Below are positions 32,374-40,897 of a DNA stretch of 64,000 nucleotides, piece by piece (the stretch's first letter is position 1; the number at the start of each line of letters is the position of its first letter). The position numbers were made by a program, and so were the translations under genes. This DNA is from Pseudomonadota bacterium (GTDB lineage: Bacteria > Pseudomonadota > Gammaproteobacteria > Steroidobacterales > Steroidobacteraceae). The notes under the pieces are model-generated. The model was not told the DNA's origin, searched no databases, and saw only the letters and a list, made by a program, of their open reading frames with translations. The stretch covers positions 1 through 64,000 of the forward strand of contig JAEWLQ010000113.1 of assembly GCA_023457495.1 (NCBI GenBank), given 5' to 3'.

Positions 32374-33270
32374 CTATTCCATACCGAGTTGCGCGAGCGC
32401 CCGCGCATCGTCGGCCCAATCCTCGCGCACCTTCACCCAGAGATTGAGGTGCAGCCGGCGTCCGAGCCGCTTGTTGAGCTCCTGGCGCGCCTTCTGGCCC
32501 ACGCGCTTGAGCCGCTCACCTTTCGCACCGATGACGATGGGCTTCTGCCCGGCCCGATCGACCCAGATGACGGCGTCGATGACGAGTTGTTCGCCCTCTT
32601 CCTTCTTCTGCTCGATCTCGACGGCGATGCCGTAGGGCACCTCCTCGACGAGCTCCATCGTGAGCTTCTCGCGGATGGTCTCGGAGATCTGGAAATCCTC
32701 GCCCCGATCGGTGCGCTGCTCGGGCGGGAACAGCTCGGGGGACTCGGGCAGGCGCGACGCGATGACCTCGACGAGGCGGTCGAGATTCGCGCCTTTCTCC
32801 GCCGATACCGGCACGACGTCCAGGAACCCGTGTAGCGCCGCGAGCTCGGCCACGAACGGCAGTAGTTTGTCCTTGGGATTGACCTTGTCGACCTTGTTCA
32901 CGACCGCGATCGCGTCGCGGCCGCTGTCCTTGATGCGCTTCAGCACCGCTTCGTCTTCCTCGCCGAAGCGCAGGGCCTCGACGACGAACACCACGAGATC
33001 CGCATCGGCGAGCGCGGCGGCCGCGGTGCGGTTCATCGCGCGATTGAGCGCGCGCCGTTCGCCGAGATGCAGTCCCGGCGTATCGACGAAGGCGATCTGC
33101 ATTCCCGGCCGGTTGAGCACGCCGAGCACGCGATGCCGGGTGGTTTGCGGCCGCGATGTGACGATCGAGAGTTTTTCGCCGACCAGGGCATTGAGCAGCG
33201 TCGACTTGCCGACGTTCGGCCGGCCGACGAGTGCCGCGAATCCGGCGCGGAATGGCGCTTCGTTACTCAT
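32374..33270 (-). CDS. era: GTPase Era
   Basis: The 298-residue protein has an N-terminal Ras-like GTPase domain with G1 GRPNVGKSTLL, the switch motif RPQTTRHR, G3 DTPGLH and G4 NKVDKV. A C-terminal KH domain follows (GAKGERLKRVGQKARQ), which binds the 3' end of 16S rRNA. Era assists 30S maturation. It overlaps rnc by 8 bp, the usual rnc-era pairing. Confidence 0.97.
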   Translation of the reverse strand: MSNEAPFRAGFAALVGRPNVGKSTLLNALVGEKLSIVTSRPQTTRHRVLGVLNRPGMQIAFVDTPGLHLGERRALNRAMNRTAAAALADADLVVFVVEALRFGEEDEAVLKRIKDSGRDAIAVVNKVDKVNPKDKLLPFVAELAALHGFLDVVPVSAEKGANLDRLVEVIASRLPESPELFPPEQRTDRGEDFQISETIREKLTMELVEEVPYGIAVEIEQKKEEGEQLVIDAVIWVDRAGQKPIVIGAKGERLKRVGQKARQELNKRLGRRLHLNLWVKVREDWADDARALAQLGME

Positions 33271-33964
33271 CGGAGCCCAGCGCGTTCAGCGCCGCCTGCG
33301 CCGCGATCTGCTCGGCGCGACGGCGGCTCGCGCCCTCGCCTTCGGTTTCGAGGCCCGTGTCCGGCAGCACGCACGACACCAGGAACACTTGCGCGTGCGG
33401 CTCGCCGCTCGTGCGTTTCACGGTGTACACCGGCAGCGGGCGGCCCTTCGACTGCAGACGTTCCTGCAGCCGGGTCTTCGCGTCCTTGAGCGTCGCGGGC
33501 TCTGGCAGGGAAGCGATGCGGGCTTCGAACATGGGTCCGATTTTCGCGCGTACGACTTCCAGTCCGCCATCGAGATACAGCGCGCCGCACAGCGCCTCGA
33601 AGGCGTCCGCGAGGATCGACTGTCGGCGGAAGCCGCCGGTCTTGAGCTCGCCCGATCCCAGGTGCAGCAGCTCGCCGAGCTTCATGACCTGCGCGACCTC
33701 GGCCAGCGGCTCCTCGCTCACCAGCCGCGCGCGCAGGCGCGAGAGGTCGCCCTCGCTCGCCGTCGGGAATTCGCGGTACAGGCGCTCGGAAAGCAACAGG
33801 TTCAGCACCGAGTCGCCCAGGAACTCCAGGCGCTCGTTGTTGGGTCCGTCGGCGCTGCGATGCGTGAGCGCGACGACGAACAACGCGCGGTCGCGCGGTT
33901 CGTACTCCAGCCGCGCGGCGAGCGCGTCCACCTGGCTGGCCGGGATCATGCCCATGAGCGCCAT
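33263..33964 (-). CDS. rnc: Ribonuclease III
   Basis: The 233-residue endonuclease cleaves double-stranded RNA, including rRNA precursors. The catalytic signature NERLEFLGDSVL appears near residue 43, the second acidic cluster ADAFEALCGALY near 116, and a C-terminal dsRNA-binding domain covers about 155-228. Start candidates are ATG 33964, 33955 and 33949; I use the first, 5 bp after the DUF4845 stop. Confidence 0.95.
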   Translation of the reverse strand: MALMGMIPASQVDALAARLEYEPRDRALFVVALTHRSADGPNNERLEFLGDSVLNLLLSERLYREFPTASEGDLSRLRARLVSEEPLAEVAQVMKLGELLHLGSGELKTGGFRRQSILADAFEALCGALYLDGGLEVVRAKIGPMFEARIASLPEPATLKDAKTRLQERLQSKGRPLPVYTVKRTSGEPHAQVFLVSCVLPDTGLETEGEGASRRRAEQIAAQAALNALGSDE

Positions 33965-33969
33965 CGCAT

Positions 33970-34380
33970 TCAGTTGATGGTCACCGTCTGGTTGAATGCC
34001 ATGAGGAGATGCAGGTTGCCGAACAGCGGGACGGTTTTCTCGTAGTCGGCGGTCATCGTCCAGCCATCGGCGCCGCGCGCGACATCGATATCCTTCGCGG
34101 TCGGCTCGTCCACGTACCCCGTGTCGAAGCGCTTTCCGAGCGCGCCCCGGATCGCCGTCGGCGACAGGGTTTCGTCGCCCTTGAGCTGCGAAGCCGTTTC
34201 TTTCATCGCCGTGACCACCTTGAAGTAGTTCATGTATTCCGGCGCGACCCGGATCGCGGCATACAGTGTGATTGCCATGGGAATCAACAAGAATATCCAA
34301 CCGATCATCGTCACGCCGCGTTGTCTGCGCATACGTCCTCCCGAACGCCCGTTGTTTGGTGCAATCGTCGATGTCGTCAT
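33970..34380 (-). CDS. DUF4845 membrane protein
   Basis: The 136-residue protein has a basic N terminus (RMRRQRGVTMIGW), one membrane helix (about 24-44), and a small extracytoplasmic domain with APEYMNYFKVV, matching the DUF4845 family found between lepB and rnc in many gammaproteobacteria. The RRQRGVTMIG start resembles a type IV pilin leader (G-[V]-T) but lacks the Glu at +5, so it is probably not a pilin. Function is unknown. It overlaps lepB by 4 bp. Confidence 0.85.
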   Translation of the reverse strand: MTTSTIAPNNGRSGGRMRRQRGVTMIGWIFLLIPMAITLYAAIRVAPEYMNYFKVVTAMKETASQLKGDETLSPTAIRGALGKRFDTGYVDEPTAKDIDVARGADGWTMTADYEKTVPLFGNLHLLMAFNQTVTIN

Positions 34381-35726
34381 TCAATGCTCTGGCCGATGCG
34401 CCCGGTGTTGACCCACTGGGAGCGCTGCATGTCGAAATTGAACCAGATTCGCGTGGCTTTTCCGACCAGATTCGCCTCGGGGACGAAGCCCCACACGCGG
34501 CTGTCTTCGCTGTTGTCGCGATTGTCGCCGATCATCAGGTAGTGCCCCGCGGGCACGACCTGGGGGAAAACGAAGTCACTGCGATCGCGCCAGTCACCCG
34601 GCGGCGACTCGCTGCAGATCAGCTCTTCATTCCCCAGCGCCATTCTCCGTCGATCGCATTTTGGCAGGCCTTCGAGGCTGGCCCCGTACTGGTAGGCGCG
34701 GACCGGGCCCACCGGCGAATGGCATGAGATCACCTGGTGCTCGTGCCCACCCAGCCGTTCGGTAGATAGGCGCATGTCGATGTAACAGCCATCGGTGAAG
34801 CGGCCCGCTTCGACCTGCGGAATCATCTCCCCGTTGATGATGAGCTGATCGCCTCGCACCTCGACGCGGTCGCCGGGCAGACCCACGAGACGCTTGATGT
34901 AGTTCATGCTCGGATTCGGCGGGTAGCGGAACACGACGACGTCGCCGCGCTGCGGCGTTCCGACATCGACGAACTTCTCGTTGATCACCGGCCAGCGCAG
35001 CCCGTAGGAATACTTGTTGACCACGATGAAATCGCCGTCGAGCAGCGTTGGCATCATCGAATCCGACGGAATGCGGAATGGTTCGAAGATGAACGCCCGG
35101 ACCAGCAGCACGATGAATGCGACCGGAAAAAAGCTGCGCGCATAGTCGACGGTGCCCGGTTCGGGCAGCGCGACCGGCGCCGGCTTGGCCGCCGCGGCGG
35201 CCGCTTCGCGCGGCTTTCGGAACACGAAGTGGTCGATCGCCCAGACGATGCCGGTCGCGACCGACAGCACCAGCAGCACGAGGCTGAAGTCGAGCGTCTC
35301 CGCGGTGATCATGCGCACGATGACCGCGATGACGAGCACCGGCAGCACTGCATAGGCGGCACGCAGCAGCGGCGGATCCGGGACCCTCGCGGAGCCCGCG
35401 GCAATGGCGCGGCGCGGCGCGAACAGCCAGCTGTCCAGGGCGCACCACACGCCGACTGGCGCCGCGAGCCAGCTCAGCGGCACCGCAAGTTCCTTGACCC
35501 AGCCGAACACCTTGGGCGCTCCGATGAACAGCACCGCGCCGATGATCACGAAGGGCAGCAGTTTGTGCGCGATCTGCACGTAGCGCGGCCCGGGCTCGGG
35601 CACCCCCTCCGCGGTCACGGGCCGCTTCGGGCCGAGCACGAATTGGTCGTAGATACAGACGAGGACCACCGGAACCGCCAGCACCGCGAGGAGAAGGATC
35701 AGCAGGTCGAGCAGTTGTTTGATCAT
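34377..35726 (-). CDS. lepB: Signal peptidase I (LepB) with triplicated N-terminal membrane module
   Basis: The 449-residue enzyme is much longer than most LepB proteins (about 260-325). The catalytic part is normal: nucleophile Ser223 in PSDSMM, general-base Lys278 in YIKRLVGLPGD, and GDNRDNSEDSR near the C terminus. The excess is N-terminal. The usual single cassette (membrane helix, acidic/aromatic D-x3-F-x2-P-R turn, loop, second helix) is present three times, at about residues 4-72, 77-141 and 144-214. Only the third leads into the active site. LepB cleaves Sec signal peptides in the periplasm. It starts 21 bp after lepA, the usual partner, and overlaps the DUF4845 gene. Confidence 0.93.
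   Translation of the reverse strand: MIKQLLDLLILLLAVLAVPVVLVCIYDQFVLGPKRPVTAEGVPEPGPRYVQIAHKLLPFVIIGAVLFIGAPKVFGWVKELAVPLSWLAAPVGVWCALDSWLFAPRRAIAAGSARVPDPPLLRAAYAVLPVLVIAVIVRMITAETLDFSLVLLVLSVATGIVWAIDHFVFRKPREAAAAAAKPAPVALPEPGTVDYARSFFPVAFIVLLVRAFIFEPFRIPSDSMMPTLLDGDFIVVNKYSYGLRWPVINEKFVDVGTPQRGDVVVFRYPPNPSMNYIKRLVGLPGDRVEVRGDQLIINGEMIPQVEAGRFTDGCYIDMRLSTERLGGHEHQVISCHSPVGPVRAYQYGASLEGLPKCDRRRMALGNEELICSESPPGDWRDRSDFVFPQVVPAGHYLMIGDNRDNSEDSRVWGFVPEANLVGKATRIWFNFDMQRSQWVNTGRIGQSIE
35082..35726 (-). repeat. Three diverged copies of the LepB N-terminal membrane cassette
   Basis: Copy 1 has IYDQFVLGPKR and HKLLPFVII; copy 2 has ALDSWLFAPRR and YAVLPVLVI; copy 3 has AIDHFVFRKPR and RSFFPVAFI. 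Each copy is a hydrophobic helix, an Asp-containing turn, a Pro/Ala-rich loop and a second helix led by LP or FP. Spacing between copies is about 68-72 residues. They are aligned at protein level; DNA identity is not obvious, so the event is old. Confidence 0.8.
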
Positions 35727-35747
35727 CTTTCTTGCCTGGTTTCCGGC

Positions 35748-37544
35748 CTACTTCTTTCCCACCTTGAGCACGGCGAGGAACGCTTCCTGCGGGATCTCCA
35801 CCTGGCCGATGTTCTTCATGCGCTTCTTGCCTTCTTTCTGCTTCTCCAGCAGCTTTTTCTTGCGCGAGATGTCGCCACCGTAACACTTGGCGAGCACGTT
35901 CTTGCGCAGGGCCTTCACGGTCGCGCGGGCGATGATATGACTGCCGATGGCCGCCTGCACCGCGACCTCGAACATCTGGCGCGGAATCAGCTCCTGCATC
36001 TTGTCGACGAGCTGGCGGCCGCGCTCGTAGGCCGAATCCTTGTGGACGATGATGGACAGCGCGTCCACCTTGTCGCCGTTGATGAGCACGTCGAGCTTCA
36101 CCAGCGGCGCGGTCTGGAAATGACTGAAGTCGTAGTCGAACGACGCGTAGCCGCGGCTCGTCGACTTGAGGCGGTCGAAGAAATCGAGCACCACCTCGGC
36201 GAGCGGCAGTTCGTACTGCAGCGACACCTGGGTGCCCAGGTACAGCATCTTCTTCTGCACGCCGCGCTTGTCCGCGCACAGCTGCAGCACACCGCCCACG
36301 TGATCCGGCGGCACCAGGATGTTGGCGAGGATGATGGGCTCGCGCAGTTCCCCGATCTTGTCCACCGGCGGTAGTTTGGCCGGGTTGTCCACGTTCAGCG
36401 TCTCGCCATCCGTGGTCGTGACCTCGTACACCACCGTGGGCGCCGAGGTGACCAGGTCCATCTCGTATTCGCGTTCGAGGCGCTCCTGCACGATCTCCAT
36501 GTGCAGCAGGCCCAGGAATCCCACGCGGAAACCGAAGCCCAGCGCGCCGGAGACTTCCGGCTCGTAGTGCAGCGCGGAATCGTTGAGGCGCAACTTGCTC
36601 AGCGCGTCGCGGAACTTGTCGTAGTCGTCTGAGGCGATCGGAAACATGCCGGCGAACACGCGCGGCTTGACCTGCTTGAAGCCCGGCAACGGCTCGGCGG
36701 CCTGCTGACGTTCCAGCGTGATGGTATCGCCCACGGGCGCGCCGTCGATTTCCTTGATGCCGCCGATCACGAAACCCACATCGCCGGGGCCAAGTTCCTT
36801 GGCCGGCACGGATTTCGGCGTGAAGCGGCCGACCTTGTCGACCAGGTGCGCACGGCCCGTGGACATCACGCGCATCTTGTCGCCGGCCTTGATGGTGCCG
36901 TTGACGATACGCACCAGCGTGACGACGCCCACGTAGTTGTCGAACCAGGAGTCCACGATCAGCGCCTGCAAGGGCGCGGCCGGATCACCTTTCGGGGCAG
37001 GAATGCGCTCGATGAGGCGTTCGATCAGTTCCTCGACGCCCTCGCCCGTCTTGCCGGACACCTGGAGCGCATCGTCGGCGGGAATGCCGATGACCGCTTC
37101 GATCTCCTTGGTGACACGGGCGGGATCCGCCGATGGAAGGTCGATCTTGTTGATGACCGGCACGACCTCGAGGCCGAGCTCCGTGGCCGTGTAGCAATTG
37201 GCGACGCTTTGCGCCTCGACGCCCTGCGTCGCATCGACGACGAGCAGCGCCCCATCGCAGGCCGCCAGGGAGCGCGAGACTTCATACGAGAAGTCGACGT
37301 GCCCCGGGGTATCGATCAGGTTGAGCTGGTAACGCTCGCCGTCGCGCTGCGAGGTGTAATAAAGAGTGACCGATTGGGCCTTGATCGTGATGCCCCGCTC
37401 CCGCTCCAGCGCGAGCGAATCGAGGACCTGCTCCTGCATTTCGCGGGCGGCGAGACCGCCGCAAATCTGGATGAACCGGTCCGCCAGGGTGGACTTGCCG
37501 TGGTCGACGTGGGCAATGATCGAAAAGTTGCGTATGCGTTGCAT
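35748..37544 (-). CDS. lepA: Elongation factor 4 (LepA)
   Basis: The 598-residue ribosomal GTPase has G1 AHVDHGKSTLA, G3 DTPGHVDF and G4 NKIDLP, EF-G-like domains II, III and V, and the LepA-specific C-terminal domain ending in KRMKNIGQVEIPQEAFLAVL. LepA acts in translation or 30S assembly. It follows the glutaredoxin-like gene after a 75-bp gap, the largest gap within the rpoE-to-nagZ run, so an internal promoter here is possible. Confidence 0.97.
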   Translation of the reverse strand: MQRIRNFSIIAHVDHGKSTLADRFIQICGGLAAREMQEQVLDSLALERERGITIKAQSVTLYYTSQRDGERYQLNLIDTPGHVDFSYEVSRSLAACDGALLVVDATQGVEAQSVANCYTATELGLEVVPVINKIDLPSADPARVTKEIEAVIGIPADDALQVSGKTGEGVEELIERLIERIPAPKGDPAAPLQALIVDSWFDNYVGVVTLVRIVNGTIKAGDKMRVMSTGRAHLVDKVGRFTPKSVPAKELGPGDVGFVIGGIKEIDGAPVGDTITLERQQAAEPLPGFKQVKPRVFAGMFPIASDDYDKFRDALSKLRLNDSALHYEPEVSGALGFGFRVGFLGLLHMEIVQERLEREYEMDLVTSAPTVVYEVTTTDGETLNVDNPAKLPPVDKIGELREPIILANILVPPDHVGGVLQLCADKRGVQKKMLYLGTQVSLQYELPLAEVVLDFFDRLKSTSRGYASFDYDFSHFQTAPLVKLDVLINGDKVDALSIIVHKDSAYERGRQLVDKMQELIPRQMFEVAVQAAIGSHIIARATVKALRKNVLAKCYGGDISRKKKLLEKQKEGKKRMKNIGQVEIPQEAFLAVLKVGKK

Positions 37545-37619
37545 CGAGGCTCGAGGTCGGCCTGCCGCCGTCGGGACCGCAGGTGTGCGACCCGATGCGC
37601 CGGCAAAATGAGCGCGCGA

Positions 37620-37889
37620 TTATAGCTTCAGGATGCGCAAAAGTTCGTTGGAATTCAGCGTGTAATGGCAAATCACGCTGCCATCGAGCAGCAATACCGG
37701 CACTTTGAGCCCATAGCGGCGGACGAGCTCCGGATCGCCATCCACATCCACGACCTTGATCGGCGGGAGGGCATGTGCGCGATCCAGCTCCGCGAGTTCG
37801 TGGAGCATGTCGTCGCACAGGCCACAACCTTCGCGGCTGACGACGACGAGGCCCGGCGGCAGGAAGTGAGTCTCGTCCGGCGGAATCAC
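37620..37889 (-). CDS. Glutaredoxin-like protein (DUF836 type)
   Basis: The 89-residue thioredoxin-fold protein has a redox motif CGLC at residues 22-25 and the cis-Pro motif KVPVLLLDG, followed by a short helix. It is shorter than classical glutaredoxins and fits the DUF836/glutaredoxin-like family often found near lepA. Partner and substrate are unknown. It overlaps the rseB stop by 4 bp. In this context a thiol function linked to envelope stress is possible, but the protein has no export signal and is cytosolic. Confidence 0.85.
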   Translation of the reverse strand: MIPPDETHFLPPGLVVVSREGCGLCDDMLHELAELDRAHALPPIKVVDVDGDPELVRRYGLKVPVLLLDGSVICHYTLNSNELLRILKL

Positions 37890-38920
37890 TTCCGCGGCGG
37901 CGCGGCCGGCGCGATTCCGAGCGCCTGCGTGGCGGCCTTCGAGGCCTTGACCTGCGTGGCGATGAACTTCACGGTGTTAGGCGGCACTTCGCCCACCGCC
38001 GTGACCTGATGGTCGTCGATGACGGTCGAGAAAGCCGAAGAGGATCCGACGCGCGCCGGACCCTGGGCAGTCTGCGAATCGGGTTTGCGCGGCTCGACGA
38101 ATACGGACACGGATGCAATGCCATCGGTGAAAACCAGGTGGGCGACCGGCTCGCTCGAACCGGGCAGCGCCTGCGCGGAACGCGTGGCCATGCGGAAACC
38201 CGGAGGCAGCCTCATCGCTTCCCACAGGGCCGGTGGGGCCGCATTGTTCGCGAGGTGGCGGTCAGCACGCAGCCAGCGATAGCTGGACGCATCGACCAGG
38301 GGCTTGAACATCGAGTTCGGAATACGCTCGGGCAGATCGATGTTGGAGAACACGATCTGCTCGATGACCTCGCCGGATGACGTGCAAAGCTGCGTCTTCA
38401 ACGGCATCGAGGTCTGCTCATCGATCCACAGACGATAGCCATAACGGTATTCGTCACGCGGATGCAGTGCGACCACGCGGGTCATGCGACCGAGCAGCCG
38501 CTCGCGCTCGCCGCCGCGGATTTCGTAGACCTTCGAGTCGCCCTCTTCGAACGCCGGCAGCGCGCCGAGCAGCGGACCATCCGGAGCGCGTCGCTCGACG
38601 AGCACCGTGCGCTTGTCGGGGAAATAGCAGGTGAGCTCGTCGCCTTCACGGATGAACTCGCGGCCCGAGCCGTCGAGCGACAACAGGCGTTCGGAGACTT
38701 CCTTGCCACGCACCCGGTGGATGATGCGCAGGGTCTCGACGCGGCCGCCGTGCACGTGCGTGAACACGCCGACGTAGTTGCGCGTCGTGAGCGCGTGATT
38801 CATGCGCTCGAGCCATTCCTTGGGTTCAGCGCCGATTGCGATTCCCACTCCGAACAACAATGAAATCGCGGCCAGTCTTGCCGCATTGCCGCGCACGCCC
38901 GCGTGCAAGTTACGGCGCAT
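37886..38920 (-). CDS. rseB: Sigma-E regulatory protein RseB/MucB
   Basis: The 344-residue periplasmic protein has a signal peptide (about 1-30) and the two-domain MucB/RseB fold: an N-terminal LolA-like domain (NYVGVFTHVHGGRVETLRIIHR) and a C-terminal domain starting near residue 215 (LPPGFRMA). RseB binds anti-sigma factor RseA and senses misplaced lipopolysaccharide or porin, slowing RseA cleavage. It overlaps rseA by 11 bp and the glutaredoxin-like gene by 4 bp. Confidence 0.93.
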   Translation of the reverse strand: MRRNLHAGVRGNAARLAAISLLFGVGIAIGAEPKEWLERMNHALTTRNYVGVFTHVHGGRVETLRIIHRVRGKEVSERLLSLDGSGREFIREGDELTCYFPDKRTVLVERRAPDGPLLGALPAFEEGDSKVYEIRGGERERLLGRMTRVVALHPRDEYRYGYRLWIDEQTSMPLKTQLCTSSGEVIEQIVFSNIDLPERIPNSMFKPLVDASSYRWLRADRHLANNAAPPALWEAMRLPPGFRMATRSAQALPGSSEPVAHLVFTDGIASVSVFVEPRKPDSQTAQGPARVGSSSAFSTVIDDHQVTAVGEVPPNTVKFIATQVKASKAATQALGIAPAAPPRK

Positions 38921-39665
38921 CGTTCGCCTCCGCGTCCATGCCGACGTTCACTTCCGTGGACTCCGGAAACGCAGCCGAATCCGCGGGATCCGTCGCGACG
39001 AGTCCGAGGAGCGCGAGCCGGCGGGAAAGCGGGCCCGAATATTCGCTATGGGCGACGACATAGTTCGCCAGGCGGGCCGGCGGTCCGATGCTCGTCTGGT
39101 TGCTGGGCTGCGGAGTCACGTAGCGCTCCGGTTCGCCATTGGAAATGGACGCACCCGGCGCCGCGGCGGTCAGGCCGCTCGCCTCCTGGCCCGCTTCGAC
39201 GGAAATGGACGGCGCCGCGGTGCTCGCCATCAGGGGCTCGACGCCCTCCTGGTTCTGCAACCACAGGATCGAAACTGCCGCGACACCCGCGGCGATGCCG
39301 GCGCCCGCGACCGGACGCGCGAACCTCATCCACGGCTCAGTGGCGAAGCCGGATTTTCCAGACGGCGTCGCGGCGATACCGCGGACGTTGGCGGAGGCTT
39401 CGCCGTACGAAGGCTCCTGGGCCAGCGCGTTCTGCACACGCCAGGCAACACGGTCATGCAACACGACCCCACGCTCGGCACGCAACGCCGCACCGATCAT
39501 GGAGTAACGGGACCATTGCGCGCGCAGCGATTCATCTTTCACGAGGCGTCGTGCGAGTAATTCGCATTCGCCTGCTGGCAACTCCCCGTCGAACATCGCG
39601 GAGAGCTGGCTATCCCGCTCCGCATGCCGCTCGACTGGTTGCTCGCTGTGGCGCTCTTCCGTCAT
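38910..39665 (-). CDS. rseA: Anti-sigma-E factor RseA/MucA
   Basis: The 251-residue protein has the RseA N-terminal domain (SQLSAMFDGELPAGECELL, about 20-90) that grips sigma-E, a membrane helix (about 117-137, GAGIAAGVAAVSILWL), and a long Ala/Ser/Pro-rich periplasmic part of about 110 residues containing the RseB-contact region (YVVAHSEYSG). Regulated proteolysis (DegS, RseP, ClpXP in E. coli) releases sigma-E; those proteases are not in the window. It overlaps rpoE by 4 bp. Confidence 0.93.
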   Translation of the reverse strand: MTEERHSEQPVERHAERDSQLSAMFDGELPAGECELLARRLVKDESLRAQWSRYSMIGAALRAERGVVLHDRVAWRVQNALAQEPSYGEASANVRGIAATPSGKSGFATEPWMRFARPVAGAGIAAGVAAVSILWLQNQEGVEPLMASTAAPSISVEAGQEASGLTAAAPGASISNGEPERYVTPQPSNQTSIGPPARLANYVVAHSEYSGPLSRRLALLGLVATDPADSAAFPESTEVNVGMDAEANDAP

Positions 39666-40270
39666 ACCATTTCCTCGGTGCGGCCCAGGCCGCCTTCAAA
39701 AACTTCGCGCAGGCGTTTGTCGATCGCTTCGCGCGCCCTGAAAATTCGCGAGCGCACCGTGCCCACCGGACACTCCATCGCCGCTGCAATTTCCTCGTAA
39801 CTCAGGCCATCGAGCTCTCGCAATACAATGGCTGTCTTGAGTTCCTCAGGCAGTCCTTCGATCGCAGAGTTCACGATGCCGCGAATTTCTTCCGTGAGCG
39901 CCATCCCCTCGGGCGTATCCGGATCCTGAAGCTTCGTCTGCACGCTGTGCGACTCCTCAGGATCAGTCAGGTCGAGGTCATACGCGATGGGACTGCGATC
40001 TCGAGAAGCGAGCTGATTCTTCGCCGTATTGATCGCGATGCGGTACATCCAGGTATAAAAGGCACTGTCGCCGCGGAACTGCGGCAACGCCCGATAAGCT
40101 TTGATGAAGGCTTCCTGGGCAATGTCTTCCGCTTCCGCCGGGTTTCGCACGTAACGCAACACCAGCTTCACCACCTTGTGCTGGTACTTGCGCACCAGCA
40201 GATCAAACGCGGTCTTGTCTCCACGCTGTACGCGCTTGACGAGAACCAGGTCACTCTCTTCAACGGTCAC
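39662..40270 (-). CDS. rpoE: RNA polymerase sigma-E factor (RpoE/AlgU)
   Basis: The 202-residue ECF sigma factor has sigma region 2 (AEDIAQEAFIKAYRALPQF, then TWMYRIAINTAKN) and region 4 (LDGLSYEEIAAAMECPVGTVRSRIFRAREAI). It directs the envelope-stress response. The first gene of the rpoE-rseA-rseB set, it is preceded by a sequence that looks like its own promoter, as expected for autoregulation in E. coli and Pseudomonas. Confidence 0.96.
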   Translation of the reverse strand: MTVEESDLVLVKRVQRGDKTAFDLLVRKYQHKVVKLVLRYVRNPAEAEDIAQEAFIKAYRALPQFRGDSAFYTWMYRIAINTAKNQLASRDRSPIAYDLDLTDPEESHSVQTKLQDPDTPEGMALTEEIRGIVNSAIEGLPEELKTAIVLRELDGLSYEEIAAAMECPVGTVRSRIFRAREAIDKRLREVFEGGLGRTEEMV

Positions 40271-40297
40271 GGGAGCACCCCGGCTCCGTGAAGGCTG

Positions 40298-40327
40298 AAT
40301 AGACCCTGAACGCCGGCGAAAGTTTCC
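40298..40327 (-). promoter_or_regulatory. Candidate sigma-E-dependent promoter of rpoE
   Basis: On the minus strand GGAAACTT (40327 to 40320) and TCTAT (40303 to 40299) are separated by 16 bp, close to the sigma-E consensus GGAACTT-N16/17-TCTGA. The -10 would place the start about 20-25 nt before the rpoE ATG at 40270. The -35 has one extra A compared with the consensus. Confidence 0.6.
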
Positions 40328-40399
40328 GCCGCCAGCGGGTCTAATCGAATGATTTTCAATGCCTCGTGACGCACTTCAAAGCCTGTGGGGCGGATGGTA

Positions 40400-40897
40400 T
40401 CAGCTTGGCGGGCCCGAACCCGGCGGCGGGCGGCGAGAATGGGTTTTCAGGTACCGGCAAAGCCTCCGGAAGGACACCGGATCCTGAACCGAGACATCGA
40501 TTAGAACGAAGCGTACGCCAAACCCGGTCGACAGACGCAGTACCAGTACCTGGTTGCCGAGCCGAAAAGAGCCCCTCGCCAGTCCAGCGGGGCTCGGGGT
40601 CAGCGTCGGCCCCGAATAGGCGGTGAATCCCCCGCTTTGGGACCAATCCAGCCGCCGCACCGCCTTCGACCCCAGCACGAGGACGCTGGACCAGCTGACA
40701 GGCAGGCAGATCCCCACGATGGCCGCGCAAATGGCCAGGCGCGCAAGAAATGGCAGAGCGACTCCGTGAAAAATCGCGCAACACAGGGCCAACAACCAAC
40801 CGAACCACAGCAGCGCGGTGCGCCGTGAGGGGCTGATTTCAATCCGATTGCAGGAGTGCGCGGCACAACGCGGCGCGGCGTGGATCTTCGGGTTCAT
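40400..40897 (-). CDS. YgfX/CptA-like membrane protein
   Basis: The 165-residue protein has two adjacent membrane helices (about 29-45 and 50-70) and a C-terminal beta domain ending in SFRRLCRYLK, which fits the YgfX (CptA) family. The N-terminal RIEISPSRRTALL stretch is also family-like. The best start is ATG 40897, which overlaps sdhE by 59 bp; no closer ATG, GTG or TTG exists in frame before the first helix. In E. coli ygfX follows sdhE (ygfY). YgfX was reported to affect cytoskeletal proteins, but its role with SdhE is not settled. Confidence 0.75.
   Translation of the reverse strand: MNPKIHAAPRCAAHSCNRIEISPSRRTALLWFGWLLALCCAIFHGVALPFLARLAICAAIVGICLPVSWSSVLVLGSKAVRRLDWSQSGGFTAYSGPTLTPSPAGLARGSFRLGNQVLVLRLSTGFGVRFVLIDVSVQDPVSFRRLCRYLKTHSRRPPPGSGPPS

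Noticed and set aside
33970..34380. DUF4845 protein as a type IV pilin-like minor pilin
   Set aside because: It has a basic G-V-T start but no Glu at mature position 5, and its position between lepB and rnc fits DUF4845.
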